A DNA stretch of 19,175 nucleotides from NCBI GenBank assembly GCA_002371135.1, contig DFGB01000072.1, positions 1-19,175 of the forward strand. The letters are read 5' to 3'. Positions 13,859 through 19,175 of the stretch are shown here, piece by piece (positions within the stretch are counted from its first letter, which is position 1; the number at the start of each line of letters is the position of its first letter). The stretch is from Verrucomicrobia bacterium UBA3761 (GTDB lineage: Bacteria > Verrucomicrobiota > Kiritimatiellia > RFP12 > UBA1067). The position numbers were made by a program, and so were the translations under genes. The notes under the pieces are model-generated. The model searched no databases. It saw only the letters and a list, made by a program, of their open reading frames with translations, and was not told the DNA's origin.

Positions 13859-14340
13859 GGCAGTCTGGGGAATTTCAATGCGTGGAACAAAATGATGAAG
13901 ACGGTGAGGAATACCGATGCGCCGGCGACGAGATGGACGAGCGGAACGGCATCCGCGCCAAACGCGGCATCGACCGGCACAAGCGCGACGAGCCGCAGCG
14001 AATTCGCGGCAATGGTGACGAGATACGCGCACGGCGCCAGCGCCGCGAACGCGAGAACCCGGGCGCGCCGCGCCACCATGAACCGCGCCGCCAAAAGCCC
14101 GCAGACGAGCGAAAAGAAATCAGTCGCCGCGCACGCCCTCGTCACCGCTACAGTCAAGCCATGCGCCGTGAAAGCGATAGCCTCGGCATCAAGCCCGACG
14201 CCATAGTAGAAAGCGGCGAAACGCGCCGGCGGCATGCAAAAAAGCGGCAACACGACGCTCTCCGGCAGCAACGCCGTCAGAGCGCGCATCGCCAGCGTGA
14301 CCACAAGCGCCACAGCGATTATCTTCCATTCTCCTCGCAT
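13855..14340 (-). CDS. Exosortase, XrtK-like
   Basis: This 161-residue integral membrane protein has about five hydrophobic helices. The exosortase catalytic residues appear in order: Cys70 in VTRACAATDFFSL, Arg116 in AANSLRLVAL and His136 in PLVHLVAGAS. It is short, as expected for the exosortase K subgroup. Exosortases are membrane transpeptidase-like enzymes thought to recognise C-terminal sorting signals on exported proteins. The adjacent gene, overlapping by 4 bases (ATGA), encodes a protein with such a signal, indicating a dedicated enzyme-target pair with translational coupling. The ATG at 14340 follows the M28 peptidase stop by 15 bases. Confidence 0.8.
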   Translation of the reverse strand: MRGEWKIIAVALVVTLAMRALTALLPESVVLPLFCMPPARFAAFYYGVGLDAEAIAFTAHGLTVAVTRACAATDFFSLVCGLLAARFMVARRARVLAFAALAPCAYLVTIAANSLRLVALVPVDAAFGADAVPLVHLVAGASVFLTVFIILFHALKFPRLP

Positions 14341-14355
14341 GATAATCTAAAACCT

Positions 14356-15243
14356 CTAGGACTCAGAACTAACTGCCAACTGCTCTATCATCTCTACGAC
14401 GAGGCGGGCGGAGTAAAGGATGGACTCGGCGGATACCTTGTCCGGCGTATCCTCGGTTGTGTGCCAATAGCGGTTTTCGCCCTTCTTGCCGCCGTAGTCG
14501 AAATCGATGAGATCGATCGCGGGGAAGCCCTGTTCGAGAAATGCCTGATGGTCGTCCTTGACGAGTTCGCGAATGGTAGAGACCTTGTTCTTGAAGCCGC
14601 GCTTTTCAAGTTGCGCGGCGGCGGCGAGCGCGACGCGGGAGAGCGACGGGGTGACGTTGCGGGGAATGGAAATATTCAAATCTGCGTCGCCGAGCATATC
14701 GAGGCAGATGACGGCCTTTACGCGGCGTCCGGACGCCTTCAGCTTTTCGGCGGCGCGTTTAGAACCCCAGAAGCCGTCGCCCGGCAGGTATGCCTTCATG
14801 CATTCTTCGCCGTCGAGCCACAAAAGCTGGATATTGAAACCAGGGCTCTCCGAGCGGTTGAGGGCGGAGGCGAACGCGAGGAGGAGCGCGGATGTGGAAG
14901 CGCCATCGTTCGCGCCCGGGCAGCCGCATTTCGTATCGTAATGCGAGGTGAGGACAATCCAAGGCGCGTCGCCGGACGTCTCGAAGCGCCACTCGGCGCC
15001 CACGTTGATGAACGTCCGCACGCCGTTTGGCGTAGGGGCGGCAAACTTGTCGAGCTCCGGCGCGACTCCGAGCGTTTTCAAATGCGAAGCGATGTACCCG
15101 GCGGCGGAATGCGCCCCTCGCGAACCTGCATCGCGGACGGGGCACTTCCTGGCGAAGTCGGAAACAAGCGAATGCGCATTCCTCGCGTCGGACGGCAGAA
15201 ACGCCAGCGCAGCCGCCAGTACGCACTCTACGCCGCCAAACAT
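14356..15243 (-). CDS. M28 family zinc metallohydrolase, glutaminyl-cyclase-like
   Basis: The 295-residue protein has the M28 metal ligands in order: His101 (LTSHYDTK), Asp113 (GANDGASTSALLLA), Glu146/Glu147 (LLWLDGEECM), Asp182 (CLDMLGD) and His261 (YWHTTEDTPDK). The DGEE motif, the spacing to DGFWGSKRAAEKL (156-168) and HYDTK resemble glutaminyl-peptide cyclotransferases more than classical aminopeptidases, although M28 aminopeptidase activity cannot be excluded. A hydrophobic N-terminus (~5-16) may be an export signal. The ATG at 15243 is supported by GGGAGGGCGGCG just upstream. The last residues (SSES) and stop are in sequence resembling the GAGTCCTAGAGG repeat. It lies 28 bases after parB and 15 before the exosortase gene. 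Confidence 0.85.
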   Translation of the reverse strand: MFGGVECVLAAALAFLPSDARNAHSLVSDFARKCPVRDAGSRGAHSAAGYIASHLKTLGVAPELDKFAAPTPNGVRTFINVGAEWRFETSGDAPWIVLTSHYDTKCGCPGANDGASTSALLLAFASALNRSESPGFNIQLLWLDGEECMKAYLPGDGFWGSKRAAEKLKASGRRVKAVICLDMLGDADLNISIPRNVTPSLSRVALAAAAQLEKRGFKNKVSTIRELVKDDHQAFLEQGFPAIDLIDFDYGGKKGENRYWHTTEDTPDKVSAESILYSARLVVEMIEQLAVSSES

Positions 15244-15271
15244 CGCCGCCCTCCCGCGTAGGGGTAGCCTA

Positions 15272-16288
15272 TCACTCCACAGTCACGCCGATGAGGCGGA
15301 TGATGCGGTCGAGTTCGTCGTTGTCGAAGAAATCGATTTCCATCACGCCCTTCATGTGGCGGCCGTTGGCATGGGTCATGCCGCTCTGGATGCGCACCGC
15401 GCAGCCGAAATGGCGGCGCAGGCGGTCCTGGAGATTGCGGACGAAGCTTTCGGGCAGGTCGGGCGTTCCGTGCTTCTTCTCGGCGACGGGCGCGACGAGC
15501 CGCTGGACGCGCTTCTCGAGATTGCGGACGGTCAGCTGTTCGGTGACGCATTCGCGGGCGAGAATGATGCGCGACTTCTCGTCATCGACGCCCAGGAGCA
15601 CCTTGGCGTGTCCGACGGAGAGAAGGTTCGTCTGGAGGAGTTCGCGGACCTCCTCGGGGAGTTCCAGCAGACGGATCGAGTTCGCGACGGAGGCGCGCGC
15701 CTTGCCGATGCGCTCGGCTATTTCCTGCTGGGTGAGGTTGAACGTATCCTGAAGAGTCTTGTAGCTCTCGGCCTCTTCGATCGGGTTGAGGTCTTCGCGC
15801 TGGATGTTCTCCGTGGTGGTCATCGCGGCGGCGGTGAGGTCGTCCGCTTCGATGAGATTGACGCGGATTTTCTTCCAGCCCGCAAGGAGCGCGGCCCGCA
15901 GGCGGCGCTCGCCGGAGATGAGCTCGTACTTCCCTGCCGCGTTCTTGCGGACGGTGGGAGGCTGGACGAGGCCGTTGTTTTTGAACGACTCGGCGAGCTC
16001 GTTCAGCTCCTCCTCCTTGAAATCGCGGCGCGGCTGGTAGGGGCTGCGCTCGATGTCAAGTATGTTCAGTTCCACGAAACCAGTCGCCGGCTCCGCAGGT
16101 TGCGGCGGAGGCGGCGGGGGTTGCGGAGCCGCAGGTTCCCGGACGATCGGTTCGGGAACTTGCGGCGCGTTGTGCGTCAGGAGCGAATCAAGCCCGCGCC
16201 CGCCAAGCCCATGCCGCTTCTTAGGCAACGCAGGCGCACTCTTGGACTCGCCCTTCGCCTTTTTCAAAAATGGACTTTTGGGCGCCAT
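15272..16288 (-). CDS. parB: Chromosome partitioning protein ParB
   Basis: The 338-residue protein starts with a basic tail and GLGGRGLDSLL (27-37), the ParA-stimulating motif of ParB. A Pro-rich linker is followed by the CTPase/N-terminal domain with SPYQPRRDF (82-90), GERRLRAALLAGW (126-138) and ENIQREDLNPIEEA (160-173), then a helix-turn-helix (~186-208, TQQEIAERIGKARASVANSI). The C-terminal dimerisation region is present. ParB binds parS sites near the origin and organises segregation. The ATG at 16288 is chosen over an upstream in-frame TTG, which lies in a repeat and adds nine atypical residues. No parA gene is adjacent. Confidence 0.96.
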   Translation of the reverse strand: MAPKSPFLKKAKGESKSAPALPKKRHGLGGRGLDSLLTHNAPQVPEPIVREPAAPQPPPPPPQPAEPATGFVELNILDIERSPYQPRRDFKEEELNELAESFKNNGLVQPPTVRKNAAGKYELISGERRLRAALLAGWKKIRVNLIEADDLTAAAMTTTENIQREDLNPIEEAESYKTLQDTFNLTQQEIAERIGKARASVANSIRLLELPEEVRELLQTNLLSVGHAKVLLGVDDEKSRIILARECVTEQLTVRNLEKRVQRLVAPVAEKKHGTPDLPESFVRNLQDRLRRHFGCAVRIQSGMTHANGRHMKGVMEIDFFDNDELDRIIRLIGVTVE

Positions 16289-16305
16289 AGGTAGTGGAAA
16301 TTTCA

Positions 16306-16409
16306 CAAGTCCCAAATCCTAAATCCCATAACCCAAGTCCCAGACGCGGAGAGCATCCAGAACTTCCAGGGCTTCCAGGACTTAGGACCTAGTACTTGGG
16401 ACTCAGGAC
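16306..16409. repeat. Palindromic intergenic repeat element (AAGTCCC heptads around a CCAG-N5 core)
   Basis: The left arm (16306-16342) is degenerate AAGTCCC/AAATCCT heptads; the right arm (16378-16409) has GGACTTAGGACC and TTGGGACT, roughly inverse. The core has CCAG at 16357, 16366 and 16375, again exactly 9 bp apart. This is the same design as the element at 7542-7681 with CTAG changed to CCAG. It fills the gap between the repeat-protein stop codon and parB and contains no clear parB promoter. Confidence 0.8.
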
Positions 16410-16410
16410 A

Positions 16411-17121
16411 TCAGAAATATCCGTTCACGAAAGGAAGGACGGGCCAGAGGTTGTCGCGGATGATGTTGACAAGGCCGATCTGGAAGCCTGCGGGGCACTC
16501 CTTGGCGTAGTTCACGAGAGCGATCTGGCAGCCGTGGAGCTCTTCGGTCATGTTGAAGATCGCGGCGAGCTGGAGGCCGTAGGCGGTCTTGGCGATGTTG
16601 GTTCCGATGGCGAGAGTCGCGCCATAGCTGCGTTCGGTGGAAACGTTGGCAAGGCCGGAGAACTGGAAGCCCGTGACATTGCGCTGCGTGGCGCCCAGCA
16701 ATTCGAAGTCGGCGCCGTAGATGTTGTTGCGAGCGCCTATGAGGCCGAGCTCAAGGCCGTAGACGTCGGCGGTGCAGTAGTTGAAGCCGACGCCGAGACG
16801 CGCGCCGTAGACGTTGTCGAGCGCGAGGTTGAGAAGGCCGCCGGCCATCAAGCCCTTGGCTTCCTTGCGGGTCGTTTCAGCAAGAAGAGCGAAATCGAGA
16901 CCGACCATCTTGGGGGCGTCGGAGTAGAAAAGATTCAAGTCGAGACCGTAGACGTCCCAGCGGTTGAGCCCCCAGGGGAGCTGGACGGGCGTTGCGATGC
17001 CGATCGCGACCGGGGTCCAGCCGACCGTTCCTTCGTATTCCACCTCTTCTTCCTGTGCGAATGCCGGCGCGAGAAATGCGAGCGCTGCCGCCGCGACTGC
17101 GAACTTGTATGCCTTTTTCAT
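16411..17121 (-). CDS. Exported protein of tandem ~15-residue YG repeats, probably surface or outer membrane
   Basis: The 236-residue protein has a signal peptide (MKKAYKF, hydrophobic run, cleavage after AFA at 22). From residue ~57 it consists of about eleven repeats with a period near 15, each an alternating hydrophobic strand: VYGLDLNLF, VYGARLGVGFN, VYGLELGLIGA, IYGADFELLGA, SYGATLAIGTN, AYGLQLAAIFN, LHGCQIALVNY, AGFQIGLVNI. This resembles the LA_2272-type surface repeat described in Leptospira and other bacteria. The C-terminal Phe is compatible with an outer membrane beta-barrel or beta-solenoid. Function is unknown. AAGGAG before the ATG and a clear promoter upstream support the start. 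Confidence 0.82.
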   Translation of the reverse strand: MKKAYKFAVAAAALAFLAPAFAQEEEVEYEGTVGWTPVAIGIATPVQLPWGLNRWDVYGLDLNLFYSDAPKMVGLDFALLAETTRKEAKGLMAGGLLNLALDNVYGARLGVGFNYCTADVYGLELGLIGARNNIYGADFELLGATQRNVTGFQFSGLANVSTERSYGATLAIGTNIAKTAYGLQLAAIFNMTEELHGCQIALVNYAKECPAGFQIGLVNIIRDNLWPVLPFVNGYF

Positions 17122-17179
17122 TTGTTTTGTTTCTCCTTGTAGATGTTTTACGTGGTTCTTAAATTTTCCAGTGTCGAAT

Positions 17180-17209
17180 ATTCTACCTTTTCTCGGGGGT
17201 GTTCGTCAA
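17180..17209 (-). promoter_or_regulatory. Promoter of the repeat-protein gene
   Basis: On the minus strand, -35 TTGACG (17209-17204), an 18-bp spacer and -10 TAGAAT (17185-17180). It lies across the last codons and stop of pssA, so the exported repeat protein can be expressed independently of phospholipid synthesis genes. An RNA starting near 17173 would have a ~50-nt leader containing AAGGAG. Confidence 0.65.
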
Positions 17210-18055
17210 GCCCCGTTCGTAGGAACTTCTAAGACGGGCGAAGACGACAAACGTGACGGGGACCGTGAGCACGTAGACGATGCCGCCGACGGCGAGGGTC
17301 AGCCAGAAATTGGAGGCGAGCAGCGCAACGACGAGCAGCAGCGCCGCGAGGACGCCCGGCATGTATTCGCGGCGCACGTGGATCGCCTTGAGCGAAATCG
17401 TGGGCAGGCGCGAAGCCATGAGCGCACCGACGAAGAGGAGCATCGCCATGCCGAAATACGGATTCTGCAGCAAATTGGAAAGCGCGGGCGCCTTGCCCTT
17501 CGCGTCGAGGGCTATCGCGAGGATCGCCGGCGTGAGCACCATCCAACAGCCGCCGGGAGCGGGGACGCCGGTGAAGAAATGCTTCCAATACGGCAGCGAC
17601 GGCTGTTCGAGCATCGTGTTGAACCGTGCGAGGCGGAAGCAATCGCAAAGCGCGTAGAAAAGCGAACTTGCGAGCACGAGCCGCACGAGAGGCCGCGAAA
17701 CGGCAACGCCGTCGACCATGTGCTGCGGGCCGCCCGTCAGCCAGTAGAACATGAACATCGCCGGCGCCACGCCGAAGTTCACAAAATCGGCGAGCGAATC
17801 GAGTTCTGCGCCCAGTTTGGAACTGGCCTTGAGCAAACGCGCCACGCGGCCGTCGAGCCCGTCGCACACGCACGCCACGAGCAGCGCGCACAGCGCCGGA
17901 AGGAATCTGCCCTCGCTGGAAAGCGAAATCGACGTAATGCCCGCGCACGCCGCGAGGCTCGTCACGAGATTCGGCGCGATAGTCCTCAGGGGAACGCTCT
18001 CGCGCACCCCCTCCTTGCGGCGTCTCCTGCGCCCCCTGAATCTGAACTTTGACAT
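17183..18055 (-). CDS. pssA: CDP-diacylglycerol-serine O-phosphatidyltransferase
   Basis: The 290-residue membrane protein has the CDP-alcohol phosphatidyltransferase signature: CDGLDGRVARLL followed by SKLGAELDSLAD (about 64-90), the DG-x2-AR-x8-G-x3-D-x3-D pattern with all acidic metal-binding residues. A basic N-terminus (RFRGRRRRRK) precedes the first helix, and about eight hydrophobic segments follow. It makes phosphatidylserine from CDP-diacylglycerol and serine, the substrate of the Psd enzyme encoded just upstream. A repeat element separates the two genes. The start at 18055 retains the basic tail; the next starts would remove it. Confidence 0.93.
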   Translation of the reverse strand: MSKFRFRGRRRRRKEGVRESVPLRTIAPNLVTSLAACAGITSISLSSEGRFLPALCALLVACVCDGLDGRVARLLKASSKLGAELDSLADFVNFGVAPAMFMFYWLTGGPQHMVDGVAVSRPLVRLVLASSLFYALCDCFRLARFNTMLEQPSLPYWKHFFTGVPAPGGCWMVLTPAILAIALDAKGKAPALSNLLQNPYFGMAMLLFVGALMASRLPTISLKAIHVRREYMPGVLAALLLVVALLASNFWLTLAVGGIVYVLTVPVTFVVFARLRSSYERGLTNTPEKR

Positions 18056-18065
18056 AAGCGGCAGT

Positions 18066-18127
18066 CCTGGATTTCTAGAAGTTCTAGATATTCTAGATGT
18101 CCTAGACTTTTCAACCTTTCAACCTTT
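18066..18127. repeat. Intergenic repeat (CTAG-N5 array joined to CTTTTCAACC array)
   Basis: CTAG occurs at 18075, 18084, 18093 and 18102, exactly 9 bp apart, with a degenerate CCTG at 18066. It runs directly into CTTTTCAACCTTTCAACC (18107-18124), the arm sequence of the GTTGAAAG-class elements. Two repeat classes are thus joined here. The second part overlaps the end of psd and supplies its stop codon. Confidence 0.85.
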
Positions 18128-18821
18128 CTTTGCCCAGCACCGTCTCGCCGGCGACCATGATCTGGCCGACGCGGACTTCCGGCTTGACGCCCTCGGGCAG
18201 ATAGACGTCGAGCCGCGAACCGAAGCGGATGAGCCCGAAGCGTTCGGCCTGCTCCTTCTTGTCGCCCTCGACCACCTGCGGGACGATGCGACGCGCCACG
18301 AGTCCGGCGATCTGTGTCACGCCATACACGCTGCCCGCCGCACTCTTGACGAGGTAGTTGCAGCGTTCGTTCTCCTTCGACGCCTTGTCCAGCGACGCAT
18401 TGAAGAACTTTCCAGCCGCCACATACTGCTTCTTCAGTATCTCACCCTTCGTCGGCATGCGGTTTACATGCACGTTGAAGACGCTCATGAACACGCTCAC
18501 GCGCCAGAACTTCCTGCCCTTGTATTCCTCCATCTCGCCGAGCGCATCAGGCAGTTCGCACTCCTGTATGAGGCAGACGCGGCCGTCGGCCGGGGAAAGT
18601 ATCAACCCCTCCCCTTCCGGCGGATAACGCTCCGGATCGCGGAAGAAGAGGAACACTCCCCACGCGAGCAGAAACGCCGGGACCACGAGGAAACCGAGAT
18701 ACGGCAACCAATGCGCCGCTACGGCCACCGCACACGCCAAAACGAGTGCAACCACCCCGAACTTGATCCCTTCAGGGTTAATGTGCGGGCACAGATAAGC
18801 CTTGTTCGAAAAATCAGGCAT
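18111..18821 (-). CDS. psd: Phosphatidylserine decarboxylase proenzyme (short type)
   Basis: The 236-residue protein has two N-terminal hydrophobic segments (~19-60), FFRDPER (59-65), SPADGRV (~76-82), FMSVFNVHVNRMP (~110-122) and near the C-terminus RFGSRLDVYLP, where the Gly-Ser bond is the self-cleavage site that makes the pyruvoyl cofactor. It converts phosphatidylserine to phosphatidylethanolamine at the inner membrane. The short length fits the Bacillus/archaeal-like type of Psd. The ATG at 18821 has only a T-rich leader and no Shine-Dalgarno sequence. The last residues (ERLKG) and TGA stop are read from a GTTGAAAG repeat array. Confidence 0.95.
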   Translation of the reverse strand: MPDFSNKAYLCPHINPEGIKFGVVALVLACAVAVAAHWLPYLGFLVVPAFLLAWGVFLFFRDPERYPPEGEGLILSPADGRVCLIQECELPDALGEMEEYKGRKFWRVSVFMSVFNVHVNRMPTKGEILKKQYVAAGKFFNASLDKASKENERCNYLVKSAAGSVYGVTQIAGLVARRIVPQVVEGDKKEQAERFGLIRFGSRLDVYLPEGVKPEVRVGQIMVAGETVLGKERLKG

Positions 18822-18838
18822 AAAAATAAAAGCAGGAT

Positions 18839-18872
18839 GGGAGTGCCGCGCTTGAAGCGCGGCCTTTCTCCC
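18839..18872 (-). terminator. Hairpin after infC, terminator or attenuator before psd
   Basis: Directly after the infC stop codon, a stem of GCCGCGC and GCGCGGC around TTCAA (18845-18863) is extended by GGGAG/CTCCC with a small internal loop. On the minus strand a T-rich run (CTTTTATTTTT) follows about eight bases later and leads into the psd ATG. It could terminate infC transcripts partly, but the distance to the T-run makes it imperfect. Confidence 0.5.
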
Positions 18873-19175
18873 TTATTTTTTTCTCGGCGGGCCGATGAGG
18901 GCGCCGTGGACGCGGCCGAGCGTCTTCGGCGCCTGCTCGACAAAGCATTCTCCTTGAAGCTGCTCGATTACGCGGCTGATGACGTCCTCGCCGATTTCAC
19001 GGTGCGCGTTCTCGCGTCCGCGGAATTGCAGAGTGAGCTTGACCTTGCAGTTCTCGGCCAGAAAGCCGCGGATCTGCTTGAGCTTGTACTCGAAGTCATT
19101 CGTGTCGGTGCCAGGGTGGAACTTGATTTCCTTCACCTTCTGCACCTTCTGGGCCTTGCGCTGCTGCTTGGCCTT
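18873..19175 (-). CDS. infC: Translation initiation factor IF-3, C-terminal domain (gene continues off the right edge)
   Basis: One hundred codons are visible, open to the window edge. After a basic linker (KAKQQRKAQKVQK) comes VKEIKFHPGTDTNDFEYKLK, then FRGRENAHREIG and GRVHGALIGPP, the complete C-terminal domain of IF-3 that binds the 30S subunit. The N-terminal domain and start codon lie beyond 19175. The in-frame GTG at 19145 is internal and not the start. In many bacteria infC precedes rpmI and rplT; here it is followed by psd, so that ribosomal cluster is not continued downstream. Confidence 0.97.
   Translation of the reverse strand, partial: KAKQQRKAQKVQKVKEIKFHPGTDTNDFEYKLKQIRGFLAENCKVKLTLQFRGRENAHREIGEDVISRVIEQLQGECFVEQAPKTLGRVHGALIGPPRKK

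Noticed and set aside
13859..14032. N-terminal extension of the MSEP-type protein to an upstream start at 14032
   Set aside because: The extra 58 residues are Arg-rich and out of frame with the exosortase gene they overlap; the ATG at 13858 gives an ATGA overlap and a normal membrane protein start.
16289..16315. TTG start for parB at 16315
   Set aside because: It lies in repeat sequence without a ribosome binding site; the ATG at 16288 leads into a typical basic ParB N-terminus.

Overview
The window is about 19 kb of GC-rich bacterial chromosome in which every supported gene lies on the minus strand and is read from right to left. Gene content suggests a member of the PVC superphylum, most likely Kiritimatiellota or Lentisphaerota from a fibre-rich or gut-like habitat. 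The grounds are a secreted pectate lyase/pectinesterase fusion, an exosortase-K-like enzyme beside a VIT-domain sorting protein, tandem FeoA genes, a Gram-negative outer-membrane-type repeat protein, and unusual intergenic repeats. The taxonomic placement is inference; no marker gene is complete enough to prove it by eye.

Layout in the direction of transcription (right to left): the 3' part of infC (IF-3); psd and pssA (phosphatidylethanolamine synthesis); a signal-peptide protein built of about 15-residue repeats with its own promoter; parB; an M28 metallopeptidase resembling glutaminyl cyclase; an exosortase-K-like gene overlapping by 4 bases a 927-residue MSEP-CTERM-type protein; an iron operon (two feoA genes, a large feoB, and a 48-residue Cys-rich FeoB-associated gene) behind a clear promoter with an overlapping palindrome; pyrH and frr; an Ala/Pro-rich tail-anchored protein; an ABC-2 permease; and the pectin-degrading fusion. 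The left end holds a 5'-truncated gene remnant, a strong bidirectional hairpin terminator, and then a stable-RNA-type promoter and leader driving a 23S rRNA gene whose first ~46 bases are in the window. No 16S rRNA gene precedes it, so the 23S gene appears to be transcribed alone.

The most unusual feature is non-coding. Many gene gaps hold short-period tandem arrays (7-, 8- or 9-bp units) arranged as inverted arms around a short core, so each element can fold into a long hairpin. Several sequence classes share this architecture. One class has a core of CTAG (or CCAG) tetranucleotides spaced exactly 9 bp apart. Two elements share a 67-bp core that is identical by eye. The arrays run into coding sequence: they supply the stop codons of psd and of the FeoB-associated gene, a ~40-residue tail on the sorting-signal protein, and possibly the interdomain linker of the pectinase. 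I see no transposase, integrase, CRISPR array or tRNA gene.
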